Source: a virus. From it: 43,500 bases of DNA. The notes under the pieces were generated by a model. The model saw only the letters and a list, made by a program, of their open reading frames with translations, was not told where the DNA came from and did not search any database. This document shows positions 1 through 8,289 of the stretch, in pieces (the first letter of the stretch is position 1; each line of letters begins with the position of its first letter). A program made the translations under genes and the position numbers. Where the stretch lies: positions 1 to 43,500 of the IMG/VR virus record IMGVR_UViG_3300020463_002732; one strand, 5' to 3'.

Positions 1-39
1 TGGCACATGGAAAGAAATACGACGATTACTACAAAATGA
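1..39 (+). CDS. 3' end of an upstream gene (partial)
   Basis: The frame starting at base 1 reads 12 residues (WHMERNTTITTK) to a TGA at 37-39, overlapping the ATG at 36 in an ATGA arrangement like most junctions in this window. The piece is too short to identify. The frame of the next gene is also open to the window edge, so the boundary cannot be proven. Confidence 0.2.
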   Translation, partial: WHMERNTTITTK

Positions 40-605
40 AAATAATAACTGATTGTGACGGAGTTTTATTAGACTGGATATTTGCTTTCGACGTGTGGAT
101 GGCTGAACAAGGATATCAAAAACTTCCCGATGCTGACCAACATTTTAAACAGACACAAAGATATGCTTTGTCAGAACAGGATGCTTTAACTTTTGTAAGA
201 AAATTTAATGAATCTGGTAGTGTTGGATTTATTCCAGCATATAAAGATGCTGTGGAATATGTTACTAAGTTTGCATCTAAAGGATATAGATTTGAAGTTA
301 TTAGCAGTTTACATATGGACAAATACGCACAAAAATTAAGAATAACTAATCTTAAACATTTATTTGGAGATGTCTTTGATTACATTGACTGTAGTTTGGA
401 TTTCACCAAAGGTAAAAAAAACATATTATCCAAACGTTACGAACACACTGGATATATTTGGTTGGAAGATTCTGTAGCACATGCTGAAGCAGGTGATGAA
501 ATAGGCATGCAAACTTACATATTTGACCATCCGTATAATAAAAGTTATACTGGACGTAGAGTAAAAAACTGGAAGGAACTTTATGACGCCACATCTAGAG
601 GCTAG
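36..605 (+). CDS. HAD-family 5'(3')-deoxyribonucleotidase-like phosphatase
   Basis: This 189-residue protein has the HAD motif order. Motif I is D6-C-D8-G near the N terminus, with the nucleophile and acid/base aspartates. A serine motif (VISS, residues 88-91) follows, then lysines around 126-128, and an acidic motif IV (E144-D145). The size and the DCDGVL start fit 5'(3')-deoxyribonucleotidases, which remove phosphate from (deoxy)nucleoside monophosphates. The next gene is a purine nucleoside phosphorylase, so the pair could run a step of nucleotide salvage: dNMP to deoxynucleoside, then to base and deoxyribose-1-phosphate. The ATG at 36 is chosen because family members begin just before the DxDG motif. 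The exact substrate is inferred. Confidence 0.75.
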   Translation: MKIITDCDGVLLDWIFAFDVWMAEQGYQKLPDADQHFKQTQRYALSEQDALTFVRKFNESGSVGFIPAYKDAVEYVTKFASKGYRFEVISSLHMDKYAQKLRITNLKHLFGDVFDYIDCSLDFTKGKKNILSKRYEHTGYIWLEDSVAHAEAGDEIGMQTYIFDHPYNKSYTGRRVKNWKELYDATSRG

Positions 606-1269
606 ATTAGGAGATTATGCAGACACTGTATTGATGCCAGGTGATCCGTTGCGGGCAAAATGGATTGCAGATACATATCTCAATGACTGTAAACAAGTTA
701 ACGCTGTGAGAAACTGTCTTGGTTATACAGGCACTTACAAAGACAAAAAAATCTCTGTACAGGCTAGTGGCATGGGTCAACCTTCAAGTTCGATCTATGT
801 GGAGGAACTTTTTAACGTTTATAACGTGCAAACAATTATTAGGGTGGGTAGTTGTGGAGCAATCGCAAAGCATTTAAGCATCGGTGATATAGTAGTTGCT
901 TTAACAGCTAGCACTGACAGCGCCATGGCAAAAAATTTTATTCCAGACTTCCAATTTTCTCCATGTGTTACATTTAATCTTTTGGAAAAATTTAAAACAC
1001 ACTGTCCTGGATGTTTTATTGGCGGAGTCACTGCAAACGATTATTTTTATCAACCCAACACTAACTGGTGGAAAGATCATCAAGCAATGGGCGTATTAGC
1101 AGTAGACATGGAAACTTATATGCTATATGCCTTGGCAAATAAATTTAATAAAAACTGTTTAAGTGTAAACACAGTGTCAGATCATCTTGATGGTGCACAC
1201 ACAAATCTATCACCTTCAGAAAGAGAAACAAGTTTTACAAGGATGGTAGAAAGTGCGTTGTCATTATGA
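583..1269 (+). CDS. deoD: Purine nucleoside phosphorylase (DeoD type)
   Basis: This enzyme cleaves purine (deoxy)nucleosides with phosphate to give base and (deoxy)ribose-1-phosphate. The 228 residues cover the whole hexameric DeoD family (E. coli about 239). Visible motifs are MPGDPLRAK (18-26), GMGQPSSSIY (63-72), the phosphate-site RVGSCGA (87-93), DMET (175-178) with the nucleoside-binding glutamate, and SDHL with catalytic Asp200. It overlaps the nucleotidase gene by 23 bases, and an AAGGA ribosome site lies just before its ATG, so the two are probably translated together. A phage could use it to recycle host purines. All key residues are present. Confidence 0.92.
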   Translation: MTPHLEARLGDYADTVLMPGDPLRAKWIADTYLNDCKQVNAVRNCLGYTGTYKDKKISVQASGMGQPSSSIYVEELFNVYNVQTIIRVGSCGAIAKHLSIGDIVVALTASTDSAMAKNFIPDFQFSPCVTFNLLEKFKTHCPGCFIGGVTANDYFYQPNTNWWKDHQAMGVLAVDMETYMLYALANKFNKNCLSVNTVSDHLDGAHTNLSPSERETSFTRMVESALSL

Positions 1270-1913
1270 ACATGAAAATTTGTATTATATTCGGACATCA
1301 CAACACCAAAGATAGTTTCAATGCGGCTATTAGAGATACATTTATTGAAGAAGCAAAAAAGTGTGGACATGAAATAGATTTAATTAATCTATTTGAAGAA
1401 AAAGAACAGTTGCCATTTTATAATGCAAACATCAATCCGCCACCACAATTAGTTTTAGATTATAGAAAAAGATTAGAGAATAGTGATGTAATGTTTTTGA
1501 TTGGATCATGCCATAATTTGAGAATGCCTAGTATATTAGAAAATTGGGTAGACTGGGTACTGCATCCTAAATGGTTTTTCAGTTATAGAGCATTAGTGCC
1601 AGGAAGTAAGTATTTCAAAAACTATGGATATCCTGTACCAGGAGCAATGAATAAAAAACTAGGATTAATATCAATTACATATGGTGGTCCAATGATGACA
1701 TATGTAAATTTTAGTTTATTTGATAATATACCTTATAGAAGAATAAAGAAAGCAGTATTTAATTTAGGTGGTATGGTCACAAAGTATATTAGATTTTATA
1801 GTGTGTTACCAGGAATGGACAAAAAAGATTTTGAAAAACATATGGAAAGAGTAAGAAAACTTGCCCGTAGTTTACATCCAGATAAGAAGAAAAAGATAAG
1901 TTGGTGGGCATGA
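1266..1913 (+). CDS. Flavodoxin-fold NAD(P)H:quinone oxidoreductase-like protein
   Basis: The 215-residue protein starts with a KICIIFGHHN strand-loop typical of the flavodoxin-like FMN fold of NQO, KefF and MdaB proteins. A middle segment (GSCHNLRMPSILENWVDWV) matches the position where these proteins read fP.....lK.w.D, and a TYGGPM loop follows. Such enzymes reduce quinones by two electrons from NAD(P)H. Its TGA is shared with the next start region and its own ATG overlaps the deoD stop (ATGA). A second ATG at 1272 could also be used. It is one of several quinone-linked proteins in this window. The electron acceptor is inferred. Confidence 0.7.
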   Translation: MNMKICIIFGHHNTKDSFNAAIRDTFIEEAKKCGHEIDLINLFEEKEQLPFYNANINPPPQLVLDYRKRLENSDVMFLIGSCHNLRMPSILENWVDWVLHPKWFFSYRALVPGSKYFKNYGYPVPGAMNKKLGLISITYGGPMMTYVNFSLFDNIPYRRIKKAVFNLGGMVTKYIRFYSVLPGMDKKDFEKHMERVRKLARSLHPDKKKKISWWA

Positions 1914-2611
1914 AAATTTGTGTGTGTATTCCTAGTAGAGGAAGATCAAAATTTGTAGAAAGGCTGGTCAAATCAGCATACAAAAACTGTAAGAATAAAA
2001 ATAATATAATTGTAAAATATTATCTTAATGAAGATGATGATCAAATAGATTATTACAAAGACCAATTAAAAATAATGCAAAAGAAACACGGTGATGGGGT
2101 CCAGTACCAAATTGGGCCAGATCAAAACACAGTGTATAGTTGGAACAAACTTGCTGAATCTGTCGAAGCTGATTTTTACATGTTAGCAGGCGATGAGGTT
2201 CAATTTGTTACTAAAGATTGGGATACAAAAATATTTGCAGTAAAAGAACAATGGCCTGATGGAATCTTTTGTGTGGGGGTCTATGATGGTCGGGACTGGC
2301 GTAAAAATAATTGTACAACTCCTGTGGTTACCAAGGAATGGGGCCAAGCATTAGGTTATTATTTTAATCCTGTCTTTTGGCATTGGCAAATAGACAAATA
2401 CACTGGAGAACTTGCCATGTCGATAGACAGATTTATTTTCCTTGAAACTGTTTGTGTAAAAATGAAAAAAATTAAAGATATTACTGGCATGAGAAATAGA
2501 AAACAAGGTGTGTTTGATCGAGACGAATATATGTATGATAAAATGATGCAACTGTATTTTAATACAGATCAAAATCGATTAATAGAGGCATGCGATGCTG
2601 TCAAAGAATGA
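1910..2611 (+). CDS. Phage-type GT-A glycosyltransferase-like protein, copy 1
   Basis: The 233-residue protein starts CVCIPSRGR, the first strand and nucleotide-sugar loop seen in GT2-like GT-A enzymes, and has an acidic GDE in MLAGDEVQFVTKDWD where GT-A proteins carry the metal-binding DxD. It is clearly paralogous to the protein at 6192-6866: both share PSRGR, YxLNxDD, YSWN/MSWN followed by AES, the GDE/GDD loop, an HWxxDxYTxxLA segment and an IDRxIFxE segment. The ATG at 1910 is preferred over the upstream TTG at 1901. It opens a run of glycan genes. Donor and acceptor are unknown. Confidence 0.6.
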   Translation: MKICVCIPSRGRSKFVERLVKSAYKNCKNKNNIIVKYYLNEDDDQIDYYKDQLKIMQKKHGDGVQYQIGPDQNTVYSWNKLAESVEADFYMLAGDEVQFVTKDWDTKIFAVKEQWPDGIFCVGVYDGRDWRKNNCTTPVVTKEWGQALGYYFNPVFWHWQIDKYTGELAMSIDRFIFLETVCVKMKKIKDITGMRNRKQGVFDRDEYMYDKMMQLYFNTDQNRLIEACDAVKE

Positions 2612-3218
2612 AGCAGACAAATGGTTTTCTGAACATATTGAATCAAATATAAAAATTTTTCCTAACAAAGATATAGAACAGCATTTACGCTATGCATTAT
2701 CAAAAGTTACCACTGAAAATTTGTTTTTAGAATTTGGTGTAAGAGATAGGAAAACATTCAACGTTATCAAAGAATATGCAAATGTTGTGCATGGTTTTGA
2801 TTCATGGACAGGAATGCCATGGCCATGGCAACTAACAAGATTGGTTGAACCTGAGAAAACAGGCCCGCACTTGGCTGCAAAAACTATTCCGCAAACAGAC
2901 GGCACACAGATATTTTGGTCTGGATTGTTTGAAGACACACTACCAAAATTTATAAAAAAATACGATCATCCAATAAGTTTTTTACATATAGATTCAAACT
3001 ATTACAGATCTGCCACACAAGTATTATCTTTGCTTGACACAAATATTACCAAGGACACAATTATAGTGATTGGCCAATGCCATGCTTTTGAACAAGCAGA
3101 TCTTAAAAAATGGAGTAATGTGTGGAACCATGGACTTTTAGCTTGCAAAAATTGGGGACGTAATATACAATTTTTTAGTAGGAATCATTTTTTACAAGCG
3201 GCAGGAAAAATAAAATGA
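2595..3218 (+). CDS. Class I SAM-dependent methyltransferase, TylF-like
   Basis: The 207-residue protein has the macrocin-O-methyltransferase (TylF) layout: motif I LEFGVRD, then HGFDSWTGMP, where family members read YGFDSFEGLP, then a metal-site strand FLHIDSNYYRSATQVLSLL matching LHIDxDLYxSTxxVL. TylF-family enzymes methylate hydroxyl groups of sugars. It overlaps the preceding glycosyltransferase by 17 bases and is followed by an ATGA overlap, so it belongs to the glycan operon. The GxGxG loop is degenerate (GVRDRKT), so activity is likely but not certain. Confidence 0.62.
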   Translation: MLSKNEADKWFSEHIESNIKIFPNKDIEQHLRYALSKVTTENLFLEFGVRDRKTFNVIKEYANVVHGFDSWTGMPWPWQLTRLVEPEKTGPHLAAKTIPQTDGTQIFWSGLFEDTLPKFIKKYDHPISFLHIDSNYYRSATQVLSLLDTNITKDTIIVIGQCHAFEQADLKKWSNVWNHGLLACKNWGRNIQFFSRNHFLQAAGKIK

Positions 3219-3844
3219 AAGCATTTATAATATATCTGAAAGAAGTGCAAGCCACTGTTGACTCAGCATTAGAATGCAAGCGAACAGCAAGGCAATTCGG
3301 ATTAGATGCATGGCTAATGGAGGGGTTTACTCCATCACGTGCAGATAAATTTATTCAAGAGCAGAATTTGAAGCCATATCTACCTGGGCCAAAACTTTAC
3401 AATATTAAATGGCAAAAAGGTGGTGTACGCGGTTGTATGATATCACATTATCATGTATGGCAAAAGTGTATTGAATTGGATCAACCAATTGTTGTGCTTG
3501 AACATGATTCTAGAGTTGTAAGCGACACTTATCTCCAAGATTTCGAGGATGTGTTACATCTTGATGGATATAGATTTGAAAAGGATCCAAATATCGGAAG
3601 ACTACCTATTGTTGAAGATTTTGTAAATGTGCGTAAAGGTGAGAATCAACTAATGGGCACATATGGTTATGTTATAAAACCACATGCGGCAAAAAGATTA
3701 ATCCAAGGTGCACATGAAGATGGGATCACAGCATCTGATATGTTTGTAAAAGACAAATATGTAAGGATACAGGTTGTTAAACCAAGGGCAGTGTATGTAG
3801 ACAGCCAAGACAGTTTGACTGGCAACAGAGCGTTCTATATATAA
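3215..3844 (+). CDS. Glycosyltransferase family 25 (LPS-type) protein
   Basis: This 209-residue protein carries the GT25 signature: GGVRGCMISHYHVWQ followed by PIVVLEHDSRV. Family members read GxxGCxxSHxxxW followed by lvlEDDa, so the third position of the DxD-like motif is H-D here. A late motif, GTYGYVIKPHAAKRLI, matches the GT25 segment GtxgYlIsxxgA. GT25 enzymes add hexoses to LPS core or to collagen. It is set in the glycan cluster between two methyltransferase and epimerase genes. Substrates cannot be read from sequence. Confidence 0.75.
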   Translation: MKAFIIYLKEVQATVDSALECKRTARQFGLDAWLMEGFTPSRADKFIQEQNLKPYLPGPKLYNIKWQKGGVRGCMISHYHVWQKCIELDQPIVVLEHDSRVVSDTYLQDFEDVLHLDGYRFEKDPNIGRLPIVEDFVNVRKGENQLMGTYGYVIKPHAAKRLIQGAHEDGITASDMFVKDKYVRIQVVKPRAVYVDSQDSLTGNRAFYI

Positions 3845-3848
3845 TTGC

Positions 3849-4580
3849 ATGCACATTACAATTACAGGTTCACATGGATTTATAGGCACACATCTTGTAA
3901 ACTATTTGCTTGACAACCAACATCACCTGAACTGTTGGGATCTTGAAATAGGCAGAAACATTTGCGACTTTCATCTTAAGGACACATTAAGATCAGACAC
4001 AGATCTTATAATCCATTTAGCGGCTTTGGCTGGCATTAGAGAATCATTTGAAAAAGCAGATGAGTTTTGGCAAACAAATGTTGAATACACAAAGCGTATT
4101 TTTGACATAGCTGAGTCAACTAATACAAGAGTGATATATGCATCATCTTCCGCATGTAATCGATGGTTTGGCAATCCTTACTCAATTTCAAAATATGTAA
4201 ATGAATTTATTGCTCCACCTAATTCTGTAGGACTAAGATTTTCAACTGTATGGGGTGAAGGAGCTCGTGGTGACATGTTGGTACCACAAATTCAAAATAA
4301 AACTTTAAAGTTTGCTACACAACACAAAAGAGATTTGATACATGTGACTGATGTTGTAAGTGCAATACAAACAATTATTGATCATCCAGAACAAACAGGT
4401 GTGTTCGAAGTAGGCACAGGAAGAACAATTAAAGTAGATGAACTTGTTGCGTACAACGGACTTGATGTGCCAATACAGCATGGTCAAGATTATGAACTAG
4501 AAGAAAATTTATTGCCTTCACACAGACTACGTGCATTAGGATGGGCACCAAAAAAAGATATAATGGACAGCAAATTATGA
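3849..4580 (+). CDS. NAD-dependent epimerase/dehydratase (extended SDR), copy 1
   Basis: The 243-residue protein begins with the Rossmann motif TGSHGFIGTHL, has the HLAALAGIRES segment following the second beta-alpha unit, a serine triad strand (YASSSACN), and the catalytic YSISK (YxxxK). It is short for an extended SDR (usually about 310-330), with a reduced C-terminal substrate domain. Such enzymes epimerise or dehydrate nucleotide sugars. The start lies 4 bases after the GT25 stop. Together with the second SDR at 5209 it would supply activated sugars to the neighbouring transferases. Confidence 0.8.
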   Translation: MHITITGSHGFIGTHLVNYLLDNQHHLNCWDLEIGRNICDFHLKDTLRSDTDLIIHLAALAGIRESFEKADEFWQTNVEYTKRIFDIAESTNTRVIYASSSACNRWFGNPYSISKYVNEFIAPPNSVGLRFSTVWGEGARGDMLVPQIQNKTLKFATQHKRDLIHVTDVVSAIQTIIDHPEQTGVFEVGTGRTIKVDELVAYNGLDVPIQHGQDYELEENLLPSHRLRALGWAPKKDIMDSKL

Positions 4581-5212
4581 TATTATTAGACGATGGGTAC
4601 TGGATCCCCAATGGTGATAATCCTGTGCATCATATTGGAGGCAATGTCAAAGAACATGATGGAAAAATACATAGCGAAGTGTTAAAACTTTGCAAAAATA
4701 AAGTACACATGTTAGACATAGGAGGAAACGTAGGACGTTGGTCAAATCATTATGCAAATATTTTTAAAAAAGTTACTGCTTTTGAACCAGCAGATTACAA
4801 CATTGAGTGTTTTAAAAAAAATACGGAAGACAAAACAAATATTACATTGCATGAATATGGATTATCAGATAGATCAGGAAAAGGCAATCTTTCAGTAGCC
4901 ATTCCAGAACATTTAGGTTCAACTAGAGTCCATCCTAGTGATGATGGAAATATTATTTTAAAAACACTTGATTCACACAGTTATGATGACATTGATGTGT
5001 TGAAAGTAGATGTTGAAGGACTAGAGATACCAGTGCTTAATGGCGCTAGGGAAACTTTAGAACGTTGTTCTCCTATAATTGTAATAGAAAGATGTGTGTT
5101 AAATTCAACTGCATATGGTTATAATAAAAACGATAGTCACAAATTGTTAGAAGAACTGGGATATTCTCGTGCAGTAAAAATTACCAGAGACTGCATCTAT
5201 ATTAAAAAATGA
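4577..5212 (+). CDS. FkbM-family SAM methyltransferase
   Basis: The chosen start (ATGA overlap with the SDR stop) gives 211 residues. Motif I is LDIGGNVGRW, the following acidic strand is VTAFEPADYN, and the FkbM signature VLKVDVEGLEIPVLNGA is complete, with the E-G-x-E that marks the family. FkbM-type enzymes usually O-methylate hydroxyl groups on sugars or polyketides. An upstream in-frame ATG at 4541 is rejected because it lies deep within the previous gene. A second methyltransferase within 2 kb suggests the glycan is capped or patterned by methyl groups, which is an inference. Confidence 0.8.
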   Translation: MILLDDGYWIPNGDNPVHHIGGNVKEHDGKIHSEVLKLCKNKVHMLDIGGNVGRWSNHYANIFKKVTAFEPADYNIECFKKNTEDKTNITLHEYGLSDRSGKGNLSVAIPEHLGSTRVHPSDDGNIILKTLDSHSYDDIDVLKVDVEGLEIPVLNGARETLERCSPIIVIERCVLNSTAYGYNKNDSHKLLEELGYSRAVKITRDCIYIKK

Positions 5213-6213
5213 AAATTTTAGTAACAGGGTCACTTGGCTTTGTTGGATCACATCTGGCCAAAAGATATTATTATCAAGGGCATAACGTTGTTGGCATCGA
5301 CAATGGAGTTGGTGGTTATGATGATAATCTTACTGAAGTGCAAACTTATAAAATAGACTGTTGTGATCAATCCAACTTAGATTCATTATTTTCAAAACAA
5401 AAATTTGATCTAGTTATTCACGCCGCCTGTACTGCATATGAAGGACTTAGTGTGGTATCACCTGTATTTGTAACACGCAATACGTATGACGCTACTGTAA
5501 ATGTGGTTACATCTTCTATCAAACATAATGTTAAAAAATTTGTTTATATGAGTTCAATGGCTAGATATGGCAAACAGACACCACCTTTCACAGAGGACAT
5601 GAAGCCTGCACCAGAGGATCCATACGGTATTGCAAAAGTGGCTGCGGAAGACACAGTGAAATGTTTATGTGATGTGAATGGAATACAATGGGCTATTGCT
5701 GTACCACACAACATATATGGACCGAACCAAATTTATAATGACCCTTTTAGAAACGTTGTATCAATATTTTTACATAGAAATTTACAAGGCAAGCCGCCTA
5801 TAATATATGGCGATGGTGAACAAAAACGTTGTTTTTCCTATATCGATGATACTCTACAAATATTCGATCAAATATGCTTTGGCACAAAAGCAAATGCTGA
5901 GACATTTAATATAGGACCAGATGAAGATTATGTTACAATAAATGAATTGGCCAAATTGTGTGCTAATGCCACTGGTTACAATGGCATACCTACATACATG
6001 AAAGGCAGACCAAAAGAGGTAAAGTATGCAACTTGTTCTTCAGATAAAATTAGAAAATTTTTTAATTACAAAACACAAGTAGATTTAAAGCAAGGGATCA
6101 ATAGCACATTGAATTACATAAAAGCAAGAGGGATAAAAAAATTCAATTATTCATTACCAATAGAAATAGACAATGAAAACACTCCGCAAACATGGACCAA
6201 ACAACTAATATAA
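5209..6213 (+). CDS. NAD-dependent sugar epimerase (GalE/WcaG-type SDR), copy 2
   Basis: The full-length extended SDR of 334 residues has TGSLGFVGSHLA at the N terminus, an acidic strand end GIDN, VIHAAC, VYMSSMARYG, and catalytic YGIAK. The C-terminal part has DDTLQIF and FNIGPD, conserved in UDP-glucose 4-epimerase and related enzymes that bind a nucleotide sugar. It joins the FkbM gene by an ATGA overlap and overlaps the next gene by 22 bases. It most likely interconverts UDP- or dTDP-sugars for the cluster. The exact substrate is unknown. Confidence 0.85.
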   Translation: MKILVTGSLGFVGSHLAKRYYYQGHNVVGIDNGVGGYDDNLTEVQTYKIDCCDQSNLDSLFSKQKFDLVIHAACTAYEGLSVVSPVFVTRNTYDATVNVVTSSIKHNVKKFVYMSSMARYGKQTPPFTEDMKPAPEDPYGIAKVAAEDTVKCLCDVNGIQWAIAVPHNIYGPNQIYNDPFRNVVSIFLHRNLQGKPPIIYGDGEQKRCFSYIDDTLQIFDQICFGTKANAETFNIGPDEDYVTINELAKLCANATGYNGIPTYMKGRPKEVKYATCSSDKIRKFFNYKTQVDLKQGINSTLNYIKARGIKKFNYSLPIEIDNENTPQTWTKQLI

Positions 6214-6866
6214 CTCTGTGCTGTCCTAGTAGAGGACGCCCCCAATTTGCTAAACGTATGCAAGACAGTGCTTTGGCCACTGCAAAATATCCTGATAAAG
6301 TAAAAGTAAAATTTTATCTTAACAAAGATGATCCTCAACTTAAAAATTACAAGCTTAAGGACTTTGATGTTGGCATAGATAGGAGCACAGTCATGAGTTG
6401 GAATGTTATAGCAGAAAGTTCTCCTAGTAGAATGTACATGTTGGTAGGTGATGATGCTGAATTTATTACACAAGATTGGGATAAGAAGTTCTTGGATCAA
6501 TATAAAAAATATCCTGACGGAATATTCATGATAGGCACAGCCACAGGAAAAAAACATGGCCTCATACATAAAACATCACCACATCCTGTCATCACCCAAG
6601 AGTGGCGTAATACGCTAGGATATTTTTGGCCTGTGCAGTTTCATCATTGGTGCTTAGACAACTACACAAATGATCTTGCAAAAAGAATAGACAGATATAT
6701 TTTTATGGAGGACGTATTAATAAAAGTAAAAAAAATTACTGAAGACGATACAGCAAAACGTATCCGCACAGACGCTGTGCATCTCAGAGACAAATGGGTA
6801 TATGAAAAAACAAAAGAATGTTATTTAGACTTTGATGTTTTAAGATTAAAGATGGCATGCAAATGA
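6192..6866 (+). CDS. Phage-type GT-A glycosyltransferase-like protein, copy 2
   Basis: This 224-residue protein is a paralog of the product of 1910-2611, sharing the CPSRGR start, FYLNKDDPQ, MSWNVIAES, the acidic loop MLVGDDAEFITQDWD (a clear D-D), HHWCLDNYTNDLAKRIDRYIF and the spacing between these blocks. The fold is GT-A-like. Two diverged copies in one operon suggest that they add different sugars or act at different linkages. The start ATG at 6192 lies inside the end of the epimerase gene (22-base overlap). The function is inferred from the fold only. Confidence 0.6.
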   Translation: MDQTTNITLCCPSRGRPQFAKRMQDSALATAKYPDKVKVKFYLNKDDPQLKNYKLKDFDVGIDRSTVMSWNVIAESSPSRMYMLVGDDAEFITQDWDKKFLDQYKKYPDGIFMIGTATGKKHGLIHKTSPHPVITQEWRNTLGYFWPVQFHHWCLDNYTNDLAKRIDRYIFMEDVLIKVKKITEDDTAKRIRTDAVHLRDKWVYEKTKECYLDFDVLRLKMACK

Positions 6867-7483
6867 ATCTAGCAATATTTGGAGACAGTTGGCCAGTTGG
6901 TGTGGAACTTAAAAAAGGTGAACTGCCTTTTGGTGATATTTTACATAAAAAATTAGGCACAAAAAATTATTACAATGAGTCACAACAAGGAAGCACAGTG
7001 GATTCATTAATACTACAACTAGATAATTTTGCTAAGAAAAACATATCTGACTGTGTATGTGTATTTTTTATAACTAATCCTACAAGATATTTGTATTTCC
7101 AAAATGGCAAAGAAAGAGTTTTACGTCCAACAGGGGATAAAAGTGAACTTGCAAAGTTTTATTTTGGCCATGTGCAGTCTGATGATCTAGATTATCACAA
7201 AGCAAACATATCTATACTTGCACTTCATAGGATGTGTGATAAATTAAATTACAAAGATTATTACATGGAAGGATGGACTAACATAGATTGGAAATACACT
7301 GGTATAGATAAAACAAAATTTTTAGGAAAAAGTGCAACAGAATTATTTGGTGCAGATACCAATAATAAAACACTTGAACTTGTAAAGTTTCAAAATAACC
7401 AATACATTACTCCAAACAAATATCATCCAAACAGCAAAGGACATGAACTAATAGCAGAACACTTGTATAATTTTATAAGTTAA
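6857..7483 (+). CDS. SGNH-hydrolase-like protein
   Basis: The 208-residue protein has SGNH block I as AIFGDSWPVG, with the serine in GDSW, and block V as YHPNSKGHELIAEH, where the final HPNxxGH supplies the catalytic histidine and the usual aspartate position is taken by Y or N. Blocks II and III are hard to see (QQGSTVDS may be II). SGNH proteins in glycan clusters often remove or add acetyl groups. The gene overlaps copy 2 of the GT-like protein by 10 bases. The ATG at 6863 is an alternative start. Because the acid of the triad is not evident, catalysis is uncertain. Confidence 0.6.
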   Translation: MQMNLAIFGDSWPVGVELKKGELPFGDILHKKLGTKNYYNESQQGSTVDSLILQLDNFAKKNISDCVCVFFITNPTRYLYFQNGKERVLRPTGDKSELAKFYFGHVQSDDLDYHKANISILALHRMCDKLNYKDYYMEGWTNIDWKYTGIDKTKFLGKSATELFGADTNNKTLELVKFQNNQYITPNKYHPNSKGHELIAEHLYNFIS

Positions 7484-7497
7484 TATAATATAAAAAT

Positions 7498-8289
7498 ATG
7501 GCATCTTACACAATTACAACAACTTGGGGACAAACACATTGGGACATCTATGCAAAAAGATGTGTAGAATCAATTGGTAAACATTGGCCAGATGACGTTG
7601 TAAAATATTTTTATCCTGATGACGTCTCACAGCAAGTTACAATTGCTAATTCATATTATTTTGATCTTAAACAGTCACAACCTGAACTACAAACATTCAT
7701 AGATAGAAATAAAAACAATGTGCTGGTGAAAGAACGCATGAACAAACCATTACGTTCAGCATTTGAATACGACGTCATAAGATTTTGTTACAAAGTTTAT
7801 TGCATGATAGATGCAGCTGAGCGTTGCACCACAGATGTTTTAATTTTTGTGGACGCAGATACTGTGACTTACAAAGATGTTCCTATGTCATGGTTAGATC
7901 ATATTGCTCCTTTAGATAAATTTTCCACATTTCTTGGGAGACCAAAAAAAGGATTCTCTGAAACTGGATTCATAACATTTAATATGACACTACCAGAGTC
8001 CAAAAAGTTTTTTGATAGATGGCGTGAATATTACACAAAAGATCTTTGGACTAACTTACAGGGATTTACAGATTCATTTACATATGATGCCGCAAGACTA
8101 GACACCACTGAAAGAAAATTAGACAATGATCTTAATGATGGACGTTATCTTGGATATAGAGGATCTAAACATCCATTTGTAAATTCAGAGCTAGGAGATT
8201 ATATGGACCATCTCAAAGGTGAACGAAAGGATATTCAATCATCTGTTGTAGACATGAAAGTCAAAAGGCAAGATGAACACTGGCAATGA
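7498..8289 (+). CDS. GT-A glycosyltransferase-like protein
   Basis: The 263-residue protein contains VLIFVDADTVTYKDVP, a DxD metal and nucleotide-sugar motif (VDAD) typical of GT-A enzymes, and a later FxETGFITFNM segment resembling the acceptor side of GT8- or GT6-like proteins. No other family signature was recognised. An AT-rich stretch with a TATAAT at 7484-7489 lies 8 bases before the ATG, with only a weak -35, so a promoter is possible here. It ends in an ATGA overlap with the next gene. Confidence 0.55.
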   Translation: MASYTITTTWGQTHWDIYAKRCVESIGKHWPDDVVKYFYPDDVSQQVTIANSYYFDLKQSQPELQTFIDRNKNNVLVKERMNKPLRSAFEYDVIRFCYKVYCMIDAAERCTTDVLIFVDADTVTYKDVPMSWLDHIAPLDKFSTFLGRPKKGFSETGFITFNMTLPESKKFFDRWREYYTKDLWTNLQGFTDSFTYDAARLDTTERKLDNDLNDGRYLGYRGSKHPFVNSELGDYMDHLKGERKDIQSSVVDMKVKRQDEHWQ

